From the NCBI GenBank assembly GCA_946221065.1, contig CAMIIO010000002.1, positions 62,001 through 126,000 of the forward strand: a DNA stretch of 64,000 bases. Reading direction: 5' to 3'. Position numbers and translations under genes: made by a program. Positions within the stretch are counted from its first letter, which is position 1. Each line of letters begins with the position of its first letter. The stretch is from an uncultured Rothia sp. (GTDB lineage Bacteria; Actinomycetota; Actinomycetes; Actinomycetales; Micrococcaceae). Below are positions 16,874-25,795 of the stretch, piece after piece. Under the pieces are notes generated by a model, which saw only the letters and a program-made list of their open reading frames with translations, was not told the DNA's origin and did not search any database.

Positions 16874-16955
16874 GAGTCTTCCCTCTCGTTGCTCGTTTTA
16901 TTCTTTACCCTAACAACGAGAGCCCTCCGGCTAAAGGGTGTGTCACAAGAAAAGG

Positions 16956-17765
16956 CTAGCGGCGGGGCATGTTCTGCCCCAGGTGGCGGTGCGCAAATTG
17001 TAGGGTTTCGTAGAGCCATTCGTCGCGTTCGGTGGCGCGTTTACCTTTGGTAGAGATTTCGGCGCACACGACGCCGTCCCACTGTTTTGCCGCAAGGTAT
17101 TCGAGGGTTTCGGCAACGGGTTGGGTGCCGTAGCCGGGGCGCAGGTGTTCGTCCATGACCTTATCGCCCATGCCGTCCGTCAGGTGAACATGCCCTAAAC
17201 GATCACCGCATTTTTTCACAAATTCTAGGGAGTCTGCCTTGGCCGCTGCTGCGTGGGAGAAGTCCCAGGTGATCCATTCGTAGTCAAAGCGAGTGGGGTC
17301 CCAGTGCGGGGCGTACATTTCGATTTCCTGACCGGCAGCTGCCCAGGGATACATGTTTTCTACGGCGATCCGCACCTCTTCTTGTTCGGAGATTTCGCGC
17401 ACCCCTTCCACGAAGTTCGCGGCGTAGCGTTTTTGCCAGCGGAACGGCGGGTGTGCCACAATCACGCCGGCACCCACGGCTTTCGTCATTTTTGCCGCCA
17501 TCTGCATTTTGTTCCAGGCCCTTCCCCACACCTGCTGGGTGAGGAGCAGGGTGGGTGCGTGGATGGCGGAAATCGGTATCTGGTATTTCTGCACCAAGTC
17601 GAGTAAATCGTGTGGTTCTTGCGAGAGCGCGTTGCCGGTAATCATGACTTCCACGCTGTCGTAGCCTAGATCCACGGCTGTTGAGAAGGTGTCGGGGACG
17701 CTGGGCGGGAACAGGCATGCGGTGGAGAGTGCTACTTCGATACGGTGCGGGTGGTTCTCTGCCAT
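16956..17765 (-). CDS. Sugar phosphate isomerase/epimerase-like TIM-barrel protein
   Basis: A 269-residue protein of the AP endonuclease 2/xylose isomerase-like TIM-barrel superfamily. Metal-binding positions can be seen in SAIHAPTLLL, VAHPPFRW, AVENMYPW, TWDFSHAAA, GHVHLTDG and VCAEIST. Actinobacterial homologues commonly lie next to proC, as here, but their substrate is not known. An AGGAAC ribosome binding site precedes the ATG. It reads in the same direction as proC, 82 bases upstream, so shared transcription is possible. Confidence 0.8.
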   Translation of the reverse strand: MAENHPHRIEVALSTACLFPPSVPDTFSTAVDLGYDSVEVMITGNALSQEPHDLLDLVQKYQIPISAIHAPTLLLTQQVWGRAWNKMQMAAKMTKAVGAGVIVAHPPFRWQKRYAANFVEGVREISEQEEVRIAVENMYPWAAAGQEIEMYAPHWDPTRFDYEWITWDFSHAAAAKADSLEFVKKCGDRLGHVHLTDGMGDKVMDEHLRPGYGTQPVAETLEYLAAKQWDGVVCAEISTKGKRATERDEWLYETLQFAHRHLGQNMPRR

Positions 17766-17816
17766 GGTGTTCCTCAGCTCTTTCTCAAAGTTCGGTGATT
17801 CTTTTTGCTTAAAAGT

Positions 17817-17854
17817 CTACGCACTCACCCTGAAAACTTAGAGTGAGTGCGTAG
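17817..17854 (-). terminator. Terminator after topA
   Basis: A perfect 12-bp stem, CTACGCACTCAC (17817-17828) with GTGAGTGCGTAG (17843-17854), lies 62 bases past the topA stop. The minus strand continues ACTTTTAAGC. Confidence 0.75.
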
Positions 17855-17916
17855 TTTATTTGACCCCGGTACGACGAGTCGCGCCGGCGATCAACACCAG
17901 ATAGCAGTGTTTCTAG

Positions 17917-20748
17917 CTATTCGCCGTCGCTGGTTTTCTTGGCTGCAGTCTTTCGAGCCGGCGCCTTCTTGGCGGGTGCCTTCTTAGCGGCGGGTTTCTT
18001 GGCTGCGGTCTTTTTGGCGGGTGTTTTCTTTGCCGTGGTTTTACGCTTGACCGGGCCTTTAGCGCGTTTTTCTGCCAGCAGTTCGACGGCGCGCTCATGC
18101 GTGACGGACTCGATGGTTTCGCTCCGTGGCACGGTGATGTTGGTGACGCCGTCGGTGATGTACGGGCCGAATCGGCCGTCCTTAATCACGATTTTCTTCT
18201 CAGAAACCGGATCCACGCCGAGTTCTGCCAACGGTGGTTTGGCCGCCGCGCGTCCGCGCTGTTTGGGCTGGGAGTAGATTTCCAGTGCCTTCTCTAAGGT
18301 GATGGTGAAAATCTCTTCTTCGGATTCGATGGAGCGGGAGTCGGTGCCCTTTTTGAGGTAGGGGCCGAAGCGGCCGTTCTGCACGGTGACCTCGTTGCCT
18401 TCCGCGTCCGTACCGAGCACGCGGGGCAGATTCATGAGTTTCAGCGCGTCCTCAAGGGTAACGGTTGCCAAATCCATGGACTTGAAGAGGGAGCCGGTGC
18501 GCGGTTTTTGTGGTTTGGGTTTCTTCTTGGGTTTGGCACGACCGTTCTTGTAGTACTCGGTGGGCTGTTCGTCCATCCATTTCTGGATCTCTTCTTCACT
18601 CATCTCGGGAATGACTTCGGTCACGTAGGGCCCAAAGCGTCCGTCGCGCGCGACGACGGTGTGCCCGGTTTCTGGATCAACGCCAAGTTCGCGTCCATCC
18701 TGCTTACCCTGCTCAATGAGTTCCTGTGCTTTCTCGGCGGTGAGTTCATCGGGGGCAAGGTCTGCGGGAACGTTGGCGCGTACCGGGTCTTTGATTTCTC
18801 CGGTTTCGGTGTCGATATCTCCACCCATTTCCAGGTAGGGACCGAATTTGCCCACGCGCAGGTTAATGCCGTCGGCAATCTCAATGGAGTTGATGGCGCG
18901 CGCGTCAATATCGCCCAGGTTATCCACAATGGGCTTGAGTCCGCGCTTGTCTCCTCCGCCAAAATAAAACTCGCTGAGCCAGTGTTGGCGCTGTTCTTCA
19001 CCGCGGGCAATGCGGTCAAGGTCATCTTCCATTTCAGCGGTGAACTCATAGTCCACGTACTTACTGAAGTGCTCTTCGAGCAGACGCACTACCGAGAACG
19101 CGGTCCAGGAGGGCACCAACGAGCCCGATCGGTTATTCACGTAGCCACGGTCCATGATGGTGGAGATGACGGCGGCATAGGTGGATGGCCTGCCGATTCC
19201 TAGCTCGTCCAGCACCTTCACCAGCGAGGCTTCGGTGTAGCGCGGGGGCGGGGTGGTTTCGTGGCTTGCTGCCTGAATCTCGGAGGCGTCCAGCGGGTCT
19301 TTCTCGGCAAGCTGCGGCAGGCGCTTCTCGCCCTTGGAATCCTCGCTACGTGGCTGATCCGTGCCTTCTTCATAGGCGGCAAGGAAACCACGGAAGGTGA
19401 TGACCGTGCCGGATGCCGAGAACTCTGCGTTACGCCCATCGGATGCCTGTGCGCCCAGCTTGATAGAGGCGGTGGAACCCTTGGCGTCTGCCATCTGGGA
19501 GGCAACGGTGCGTTTCCAAATCAGCTCGTAGAGACGGAACTCATCCGGGCTCAGCGCGCTCTTTACCTGGTTGGGCGTGCGGAAGGAGTCGCCTGCGGGG
19601 CGAATTGCCTCGTGGGCTTCCTGCGCATTCTTAGATTTTGAGGCGTAGGTGCGCGGCGACGACGGCACGTACTCAGGACCGTACAGCTCGTTCGCTTGAG
19701 TGCGGGCGGCATTAACAGCCTGGGTGGAGAGCGCCACCGAGTCGGTACGCATATAGGTGATGTAACCATTTTCGTAAAGTCGCTGCGCTACCTGCATGGT
19801 GGAGCGGGAAGAGAAACGTAGCTTGCGTGCCGCTTCCTGCTGCAGGGTTGAGGTGGTGAACGGTGCCGCCGGACGGCGGGTGTACGGCTTGGTTTCTACC
19901 GAACGTACCGAGAACGCCGCCTGTTCAAGTGCGGTTGCCAGCGAGGTTGCGTTAGCTTCGTCCAGGTGAGTGACTTTGCCTTGGGCTGCGGCTTTTAGCG
20001 CACCGTCGTCGCCAAAGTCCTTACCCGTTGCCACGCGGGCGCCGTCAACGGAGGTGAGCTTGGCGGTAAAAGACTCTTGCTGTGCGGTGGTGAACGTGCC
20101 GGTGAGATCCCAGTATTGTGCCGAGCGGAATGCCATGCGCTGACGTTCTCGCTCTACCACCAGGCGGGTTGCCACGGACTGCACACGCCCTGCGGATAGT
20201 CCGCGAGATACCTTGCGCCAGAGAACCGGGGAAATCTCATAACCGTAAATACGGTCGAGTACACGTCGAGTTTCTTGTGCGTCTACGAGGTCATTGTCAA
20301 TCTCACGGAGCTCACCGAAGGCGCGTTCTACCGCCTCTTTAGTGATTTCGGGGAAGGTGAGCCGGTACACGGGAACCTTGGGCTTGAGCACCTGCAACAA
20401 GTGCCAGGCGATTGCTTCTCCTTCGCGGTCCCCATCGGTTGCCAGGTAGAGCGCGTCGCACTCTTTCAGCTTGCGTTTGAGCTCGGTAACCTTCTTTTTC
20501 TTATCCGGGTTCACCACATAGTACGGCTCAAAATCATGTTCCAGATCCACCGCGAATTTACCGACCGGGGACTTTTTTAGCTCCTCGGGCAGTTCGGAGG
20601 GCTGCGGCAAGTCACGGATGTGGCCCATTGAAGATTCAACTTCAAAGGCATCGCCCAAATAACCGCTGATGGTCTTTACCTTGGACGGTGATTCCACGAT
20701 TAAAAGCGATTTGCCGTGTTCTGGATTGATTTTTGCCTTAGTGGGCAC
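17917..20748 (-). CDS. topA: DNA topoisomerase I
   Basis: About 943 residues. The TOPRIM domain (SLLIVESPSKVKTI; LATDGDREGEAIAWHL) is followed by the 5Y-CAP domain with the catalytic tyrosine in GYITYMRTDSVALS. Repeated C-terminal modules of the form DGRFGPYVT or NGRFGPYLK follow, then a Lys/Ala/Pro-rich tail (KKTAAKKPAAKK), as in actinobacterial enzymes, where the tail aids processivity. It relaxes negative supercoils. GTG at 20748 is chosen over an upstream in-frame start at 20799 because GAGGAG stands five bases before it and the preceding residues are not family-like. The gene corresponds to M. tuberculosis Rv3646c. Confidence 0.95.
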   Translation of the reverse strand: MPTKAKINPEHGKSLLIVESPSKVKTISGYLGDAFEVESSMGHIRDLPQPSELPEELKKSPVGKFAVDLEHDFEPYYVVNPDKKKKVTELKRKLKECDALYLATDGDREGEAIAWHLLQVLKPKVPVYRLTFPEITKEAVERAFGELREIDNDLVDAQETRRVLDRIYGYEISPVLWRKVSRGLSAGRVQSVATRLVVERERQRMAFRSAQYWDLTGTFTTAQQESFTAKLTSVDGARVATGKDFGDDGALKAAAQGKVTHLDEANATSLATALEQAAFSVRSVETKPYTRRPAAPFTTSTLQQEAARKLRFSSRSTMQVAQRLYENGYITYMRTDSVALSTQAVNAARTQANELYGPEYVPSSPRTYASKSKNAQEAHEAIRPAGDSFRTPNQVKSALSPDEFRLYELIWKRTVASQMADAKGSTASIKLGAQASDGRNAEFSASGTVITFRGFLAAYEEGTDQPRSEDSKGEKRLPQLAEKDPLDASEIQAASHETTPPPRYTEASLVKVLDELGIGRPSTYAAVISTIMDRGYVNNRSGSLVPSWTAFSVVRLLEEHFSKYVDYEFTAEMEDDLDRIARGEEQRQHWLSEFYFGGGDKRGLKPIVDNLGDIDARAINSIEIADGINLRVGKFGPYLEMGGDIDTETGEIKDPVRANVPADLAPDELTAEKAQELIEQGKQDGRELGVDPETGHTVVARDGRFGPYVTEVIPEMSEEEIQKWMDEQPTEYYKNGRAKPKKKPKPQKPRTGSLFKSMDLATVTLEDALKLMNLPRVLGTDAEGNEVTVQNGRFGPYLKKGTDSRSIESEEEIFTITLEKALEIYSQPKQRGRAAAKPPLAELGVDPVSEKKIVIKDGRFGPYITDGVTNITVPRSETIESVTHERAVELLAEKRAKGPVKRKTTAKKTPAKKTAAKKPAAKKAPAKKAPARKTAAKKTSDGE

Positions 20749-20886
20749 GTTGCTCCTCGAAGGTTTCTGGTAGGTATTCAGCACAACAATAGCGCACATT
20801 GTTGAGCAGATAAGCAGTGAAAGACCTAACTTTACGCCTGGAGCCTGATAAATACGGCAGTCTTTTAGAGTATGACAAACAGTGTT

Positions 20887-21312
20887 TTAGAATCCGGGAT
20901 AGCCTAAAATTTTGAGTTCGTGTCCGGAAATGGACTCCGGGATAACTTCAACCCAGTTCATGTCGGCAGGGTTTGCTAGCCGGATGTCGTCGAGTTCTTG
21001 CGCCTTGATAGGTAGCTCGTAGGGATACCATTGAGCCTGTCCGTACACGGTCACGGATTTGACGGAGCCACTGCGGGCTTCATCAATCTCAAAAGCTACC
21101 TCGCGGCTGACTACGATGGATCGAAAGCTCTCTCCGGCACGTGACTGAAAGTAAATACGATTGTTATAGAGGGCGTATTTAACGACGAGGATATCAATCT
21201 TGTTACCTGAACGCAGCGCCAGCCTGCCAAAGCTGTGAGCTTTGAGCAGGTTCCAGCAGGTTGGCTCATCCAACTGGGTTAGCGGAATATGGCGCGTTTC
21301 GGGGTTGTGCAT
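20887..21312 (-). CDS. Pyridoxamine 5'-phosphate oxidase-like FMN-binding protein
   Basis: A 141-residue split-barrel flavin-binding protein. The pattern CWNLLKAHSFGRLALRSGNKIDILVVKYALYNNRIYF...GESFRSIVVSREVAFEIDE matches the small PNPOx-like family of actinobacteria. Members bind FMN or deazaflavin F420; no substrate can be assigned. The start has no strong ribosome binding site. A related gene of similar size lies at 27045-27494. It is downstream of, and on the same strand as, the methyltransferase gene. Confidence 0.78.
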   Translation of the reverse strand: MHNPETRHIPLTQLDEPTCWNLLKAHSFGRLALRSGNKIDILVVKYALYNNRIYFQSRAGESFRSIVVSREVAFEIDEARSGSVKSVTVYGQAQWYPYELPIKAQELDDIRLANPADMNWVEVIPESISGHELKILGYPGF

Positions 21313-21378
21313 AGTGCTCAGTCTAGTTTGCCGGGTGGATTCTCAAGAAACCTTTGAGCATTAGGTTTCGCACATGCT

Positions 21379-22974
21379 CTAGCAATTCGGCGCATTCGGC
21401 TCCCCCTCCCATTCCAGCAACATGTGCAAGGCGGAAGCAATCTGTCCCACGTTCAACTCCCCGTCACATGCGGAAACAAACCCTGCGGTTGCCGTGGATT
21501 CCAGAACGGTACGGCGTAGTCCTGCTCCTTGGCGCAGGAGGATCACGCCGGGGTGTTCGGCACCGGGAGTAGCATGGCGTTCTTCGGTCACGTCTTCGGC
21601 GACGACGAGGTGCTGCTCCGCCAGTTCGCTATCGGTGAGCGGTGCGACGGCGTCAAAAATGCTGACCGACTCGGTGATGAAAGGGGCAATGGGCTGTTGA
21701 ATAGGGTAGGTAATTTCCTCGAAGCGGTGCAAGCGCGCGGTGCTTTCTAGCTGAGGATTACGAGGACGGCGTAGCCAGATCATGCCGAACCCAATAGCCT
21801 CCACGCCCCGGCTGGAAAAGTCTTGGGGGTAGTCGCGGTAGGAGCGTTCGTAGAGCTCCGGGTCACGGTTTTGGCTGGCGTCTCGTAACCAGGTTTCGGC
21901 GTATTGCTCGGGGCTGAGTGTCTCACGCTGGATTACCCAAGCTTCAGTGGTGTCTCCACTTTGAGCAACCCATTCTTTGAGCCGATTAGTCCAGGCGAGG
22001 TCATCGGATTCTTCGGCGTTTCCGGTGGCAGGAATTTCCCAGTTACCCAGCATTTGCGCGGTTCCTCCGGGGGTAAGCAGGGCGGGAATCTGTTCAATGA
22101 GGGTGCTGACGATAGCGTCCCCGGCGAGTCCGCCGTCGCGGTAAGTAAAACGAGCTTCTTCGCTTTCGGTGTCCGTACGCGGGGTAATCACAAAGGGAGG
22201 ATTGGAAATTACCAGGTCAAAGCTCTCTCCCGCCACCGGCTCAAGCAGGGAACCAAGGCGTAAGCTCACGCGGGCTTCGAAGTTTTCTGGATTGAGGTTG
22301 AGTGCTTCTGCGTTGAGGAGCAGGTTAAAACGGGTGAAGGCGAGGGCTCGGGCGGAGATGTCGGTGGCGGTAACGTGCTCGCAGTGTGCCAGTAAGTGAA
22401 AGGTTTGGACGCCACAGCCGGTGCCGATGTCGAGGGCTCGGGCGCGCGGGGTACGTTCAATAAATTGTGCCAGGGATCGGGAGGCATGGCCGACTCCTAG
22501 AACGTGGTCGGCGTGAAGCACGCCAGGGCGTTGGTGTGCCGCCAGGTCCGAGGCTACCCAGATTTCTGTGCCGTCGTCTGCCGCGTGCGGGCGAAGGTCT
22601 ACCGCGGCACGGAGCTGCTGCCCTTGGTGGTGCGCCAGTCCCAGTTCGGGAAGCTGGGGCGCGACGTCGTGTCCGAAAGTGAGGTTGAGTTCAGCTTCGG
22701 TTTTTGGCGCACCTAGCAGGAAGAAGTCTATGCAGTGGGCTAGGCGCAGATGTTGCTGAGATGCGCGAGGGCTGGTAAGGAGGTGTTCGGTGCGCACCTT
22801 TGCGGGCACGTTTTGGTCCCGTGTTATGGCTGCGAGGGCTTCTGTGCCTAAAAGTGTTTCCATGCCGTCGAAGGTGAAATTCAGCTCTGATAGCACCGCA
22901 CTAAGACGGCGAAGGGCGGGCACATTTGAGCTGACGGGCGCGTGGGCAACGTGAGAGAAATCGGTAGAAGTCAC
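21379..22974 (-). CDS. SAM-dependent methyltransferase with NPPF motif
   Basis: A 531-residue protein. Residues about 190-300 hold a Rossmann methyltransferase core: RALDIGTGCGVQTFHLL (SAM binding), HVTATDISARALAFTRFN, and DLVISNPPFVITPR, the catalytic NPPF motif of enzymes that methylate planar amide or amino groups. The N-terminal 130 residues and C-terminal 200 residues are the flanking domains seen in actinobacterial homologues annotated as DUF7059/methyltransferase. Similarity to HemK/RlmG-type enzymes suggests rRNA or protein glutamine methylation, but the substrate is unknown. Confidence 0.82.
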   Translation of the reverse strand: MTSTDFSHVAHAPVSSNVPALRRLSAVLSELNFTFDGMETLLGTEALAAITRDQNVPAKVRTEHLLTSPRASQQHLRLAHCIDFFLLGAPKTEAELNLTFGHDVAPQLPELGLAHHQGQQLRAAVDLRPHAADDGTEIWVASDLAAHQRPGVLHADHVLGVGHASRSLAQFIERTPRARALDIGTGCGVQTFHLLAHCEHVTATDISARALAFTRFNLLLNAEALNLNPENFEARVSLRLGSLLEPVAGESFDLVISNPPFVITPRTDTESEEARFTYRDGGLAGDAIVSTLIEQIPALLTPGGTAQMLGNWEIPATGNAEESDDLAWTNRLKEWVAQSGDTTEAWVIQRETLSPEQYAETWLRDASQNRDPELYERSYRDYPQDFSSRGVEAIGFGMIWLRRPRNPQLESTARLHRFEEITYPIQQPIAPFITESVSIFDAVAPLTDSELAEQHLVVAEDVTEERHATPGAEHPGVILLRQGAGLRRTVLESTATAGFVSACDGELNVGQIASALHMLLEWEGEPNAPNC

Positions 22975-23042
22975 GGGTTATATTCTGGCATACTCGTGCT
23001 GGGCGAACATCTTAGTGTGCGGCAGGATGGGCGACGAGCTAT

Positions 23043-23614
23043 CTATTTAGCGGGGTTTATTTCTATGCTGAATTGTTTTTCTTCAAGTATCATGCTGTCA
23101 AGATGTACTCGCTGGGTATTTCCGGTATCTGCAAACCCCTGCCGTTGATAAAAATTTATGGCACGGTGATTCCCTTTTAATACCCACAGATTGATTCGAG
23201 AATATCCGCTATCGCGTCACCTCTGTAGCGCTTCGTGTAATAATGCATATTCTATTCCCTTGCCCATATAATCTGGGCAGGCGTATAGCGTATAGATCTC
23301 ACCCTCAGAGGGAACCTGCCGATTCTTTCCAAAACTCACCACTCCCACGGTATTTTCGGTGTCGATACAAGCCACTAACCGGGCAGAGGTTTGTTGGTTA
23401 ATCGGTTGGCTGAGAGTTCGTTGCCACCTGGCTAAACTTTTTTTGAGCTGATAGGGAATCTAGGAGGCTTATTCATAAGGGGTACCCCTTATGAATAAGC
23501 CTCTAGGTAGCTTTGAGGTAGCAACCCTTTATAGGCAAATTTCCACCCGTCCGTATAGAGCTGAGCTACTGCGGCGGCATCAGAATAGATAGCTTCCCTC
23601 ATAGTCAAAACCAT
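23043..23614 (-). pseudogene. GNAT acetyltransferase pseudogene (three lesions)
   Basis: Reading the minus strand from ATG 23614 gives a normal GNAT start (DAAAVAQLYTDGWKFAYKGLLPQSYLE), then a stop created by an inserted palindrome at 23460-23507. Beyond it, another frame continues the protein: SLARWQRTLSQ, GVVSFGKNRQVP, GEIYTLYACPDYMGKGIEYALL, an in-frame TGA, then INLWVLKGNHRAINFYQRQGF, the typical C-terminal acetyl-CoA-binding and end motifs. Removing the 38-bp palindrome and one copy of its 5-bp flank restores SYLDSLS, the family-typical sequence; a one-base change in the adjacent A7 run would then rejoin the frames. The ancestral protein had about 175 residues. Its substrate is unknown. 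Confidence 0.88.
23460..23507. mobile_element. 38-bp perfect palindrome flanked by 5-bp direct repeats
   Basis: Arms AGGCTTATTCATAAGGGGT (23465-23483) and its exact complement (23484-23502) abut with no loop. CTAGG occurs on both sides (23460-23464, 23503-23507), like a target-site duplication. Excision with one CTAGG restores a plausible GNAT reading frame at this point. It resembles two insertion-sequence ends fused with nothing between them. No transposase is present. Confidence 0.75.
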
Positions 23615-24018
23615 TTATTACACTTTCTTTTATAAAGAAACTTTATTAGCATGATTTATTATTTTTTATAAAAACAGGTTGAAAAAATAGTAAAATGACA
23701 AGTATTCAAGGATCCTAACATCATCTCCCCAGGGAGAGTCTACATCCCTTGAAGTCCAGTGTTTCTTTAGAAATTTTGCCGAACACACCCCTTTGCCTCC
23801 CCGGATTCCTCAAGACAACCACGAGCTAAAGCAGCCACCTCTAGCCGTTAAACGACACCACCCGCTACGGTCGAAACGTTTTTACTACTCCGATAGCTAT
23901 TTTTCGCCCGACAGAAGATATCTTCACGTCATATTTCATCAAACAGGTTCATCAATACCTCAATAAATTCTTGTTACCTACTGGTAATTTATTTAGTTCT
24001 TCCAGTAGACTAACAAAC
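23615..24018. other. AT-rich gap between the GNAT pseudogene and a small ORF
   Basis: The first 90 bases are notably AT-rich and contain an inverted repeat, TTTCTTT/AAAGAAA, near 23623-23641. The rest shows no convincing gene. An inverted repeat CTACTGG/CCAGTAG (about 23978-24008) lies just before the small ORF. No paired promoter boxes could be called with confidence. Confidence 0.4.
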
Positions 24019-24171
24019 GTGGAAGATGCACAGAACATTGAAAATATCAAAAGCTCAATTGCTGACTGGCAAGCTAAACTTGATGATGGTTCAACGCCTT
24101 TCCCTCGGGAAGTCGTAGAAGAGATCATCACCAAGCTCAAGGCAGACCTTGCCGCCGCAGAAGGCGCTTAG
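24019..24171 (+). CDS. Small helical protein of unknown function (50-66 residues)
   Basis: The frame can start at TTG 23971 or, more plausibly by composition, GTG 24019, giving 50 residues: acidic, heptad-like (NIENIKSSIADWQAKLDD, then PREVVEEIITKLKADLAAAEGA). It looks like two short helices able to form a coiled coil. I do not recognise the family. It is not Pup, as it lacks the C-terminal GGQ/GGE. A clear hairpin terminator follows, favouring a real gene, but no strong ribosome binding site is visible, so it might be the end of a decayed larger gene. Confidence 0.45.
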   Translation: MEDAQNIENIKSSIADWQAKLDDGSTPFPREVVEEIITKLKADLAAAEGA

Positions 24172-24218
24172 TCCAGCCCGCATCTGCCGCCGAACAATCA
24201 CTGTAAGGCACCTTTTCA

Positions 24219-24254
24219 GCTATGACCGCGTACTTAGGGATGCGCGGTCATAGC
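24219..24254. terminator. Hairpin terminator between convergent genes
   Basis: A 12-bp stem, GCTATGACCGCG (24219-24230) with CGCGGTCATAGC (24243-24254), lies between the small ORF and the end of the GyrI-like gene. Confidence 0.65.
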
Positions 24255-24266
24255 CATTTAAACCAG

Positions 24267-24761
24267 CTAGCCCCCAAGCACATCCTCCGCACTCATCCCG
24301 GTGACGGCGCTCCACAGGTACATCCGGTAATCCTCCGCACGCACATCACCCGGCCCGTACACCTCAAGGTTCACCCCCGTAGGCTCCAAGCCCTTCTGCG
24401 GAATAAACGTACCCTGCAAATACTCAAAACCCGGCTTAATCGGCTCCGGCACCGGCCCCTCCACCAGCACCGTCGCGTACATCGAATCCGGCACAATCAC
24501 GCCCGTCAACCCCAGCGCGCTCACCTCGGCAATCGAACCCACCATGAAACCCGCCGTATAGGTAAAATCCGTGTCTGCGGCGTCGGGCATCATCACACCC
24601 ACACGCTGCGCACGAGCAACCCCGGCGCGCTGCTGCTCCGAAAGCCCTTCCAGGTGCTCCTCTAGCTCCCGCCACACCGCTGGAAAATCACTCTGCGGCG
24701 TCGCATTAATCGTCACCCCAGCCACCAAAAAATTTCCGTACTCAATCAACGCTGTTTCCAT
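24267..24761 (-). CDS. GyrI-like / AraC effector-binding domain protein
   Basis: A 164-residue stand-alone SOUL/GyrI-type small-molecule-binding fold. The features are an N-terminal strand pair, a GLTGVIVPDSMYATVLVEGPVPEPI segment, and the C-terminal LEVYGPGDVRAEDYRMYLWSAV, which replaces the usual Y-x(3)-D-x(4)-E pattern. There is no DNA-binding domain. Such proteins bind hydrophobic ligands or inhibit gyrase; the role here is unknown. ATG 24761 is preferred to GTG 24764 because GAGGAG sits five bases before it. The next gene upstream is trhO on the same strand. Confidence 0.65.
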   Translation of the reverse strand: METALIEYGNFLVAGVTINATPQSDFPAVWRELEEHLEGLSEQQRAGVARAQRVGVMMPDAADTDFTYTAGFMVGSIAEVSALGLTGVIVPDSMYATVLVEGPVPEPIKPGFEYLQGTFIPQKGLEPTGVNLEVYGPGDVRAEDYRMYLWSAVTGMSAEDVLGG

Positions 24762-24811
24762 CACAACTCCTCACTCGCCACACAGGAACTATCGCAACAA
24801 TACATACAACA

Positions 24812-24847
24812 AAGTGCCTCACCCCAGACTTTTAGGGCAAGGCACTT
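24812..24847 (-). terminator. Terminator after trhO
   Basis: The stem AAGTGCC (24812-24818) with GGCACTT (24841-24847) lies 20 bases past the trhO stop; the minus strand continues TGTTGTATG. Confidence 0.6.
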
Positions 24848-24866
24848 CGCCACAAACAGACTTAAG

Positions 24867-25754
24867 CTACTGAGCCGGGTCCTCCAATAAACCACGCTCG
24901 GCAAGCGCCTTCTCACGGCAGTTATCGCAGAGTAGAACCAAATCGCGAGAATCCTCCATGTCCAGATTCTCAAAACGATTAGCCGGCTCACCACACCAAT
25001 CACATTTACCAATGGTGAGAGTATCGGGCGAGAAGTTCATGGTCTGTCGCTTATCAAAGATATACAGCGAGCCTTCCCACAGCCCCGAATCGCCGTATTT
25101 TTCGCCGTAACGCACAATACCGCCGTCAATCTGATAAATCTCCTTGAACCCGCGGTTCTTCATCAGCGCCGAAAGAATCTCGCAGCGAATACCGCCGGTG
25201 CAGTAGGTAATCACCGGCTTGTCTTTGAGGTCGTCATACTTACCGGACTCGATCTCGGCAATGAAGTCATGGGTAGTGTTAACATCGGGCACAATGGCGT
25301 TCTTGAACTTGCCAATCTTAGCCTCGTAGGCGTTACGTCCGTCAAAGAACACCACATCGTCACCGCGTTCTTCCACCAGCTTGTTCACTTCGGCAGGTTT
25401 GAGGTGGACGCCGCCGCCCACCACGCCGTTCTCGTCTACTTTCAGTTCATCGGGAGCACCGAATGCCACAATCTCATCGCGTGCCTTCACCGAAAGTCGG
25501 GGGAAGTCGGCGGAGCTACCGTCGGACCACTTCAGTTCCAGCTTTTCAAAGCCGGGGTACTTGCGGGTGGTCTTGTGGTATTGCTTCAGGGCGTTAACGT
25601 CACCGCCAAGGGTGCCGTTAATGCCGTGCTGGGAAATAATGATGCGTCCGGTCAAACCGAGTCTTTCACACAGCGCGCGTTGCCAGAGCATGACGGCGGT
25701 GGGGTCGGTTACGGGAGCAAAGCAGTAATACAGGATAATTCGTTCTTGAGCCAC
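24867..25754 (-). CDS. trhO: tRNA uridine-34 hydroxylase TrhO (rhodanese domain, YceA family)
   Basis: A 295-residue protein. The N-terminal ferredoxin-like region contains LTGRIIISQHGINGTLGG; the rhodanese domain (about 120-225) has the catalytic-loop cysteine in ITYCTGGIRCE. A C-terminal pair of CxxC motifs (KCDWCGEPAN; LLCDNCREKA) probably binds zinc. The family hydroxylates uridine 34 of certain tRNAs to 5-hydroxyuridine using prephenate-derived chemistry. The start is a GTG. A large palindrome lies upstream, between this gene and the flavin oxidoreductase gene. Confidence 0.9.
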   Translation of the reverse strand: MAQERIILYYCFAPVTDPTAVMLWQRALCERLGLTGRIIISQHGINGTLGGDVNALKQYHKTTRKYPGFEKLELKWSDGSSADFPRLSVKARDEIVAFGAPDELKVDENGVVGGGVHLKPAEVNKLVEERGDDVVFFDGRNAYEAKIGKFKNAIVPDVNTTHDFIAEIESGKYDDLKDKPVITYCTGGIRCEILSALMKNRGFKEIYQIDGGIVRYGEKYGDSGLWEGSLYIFDKRQTMNFSPDTLTIGKCDWCGEPANRFENLDMEDSRDLVLLCDNCREKALAERGLLEDPAQ

Positions 25755-25795
25755 GTACCCATTCTAGTCTGCCGGGCTCTCTACCTGCCCAGATG

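Noticed and set aside
18508..19203. 231-codon plus-strand open frame antisense to topA
   Set aside because: Lies wholly within the well-conserved topA gene; no ribosome binding site or recognisable product.
24019..24171. Prokaryotic ubiquitin-like protein Pup
   Set aside because: Size is right and it is acidic and helical, but the C-terminal GGQ/GGE is absent (ends AEGA) and no proteasome genes are nearby.
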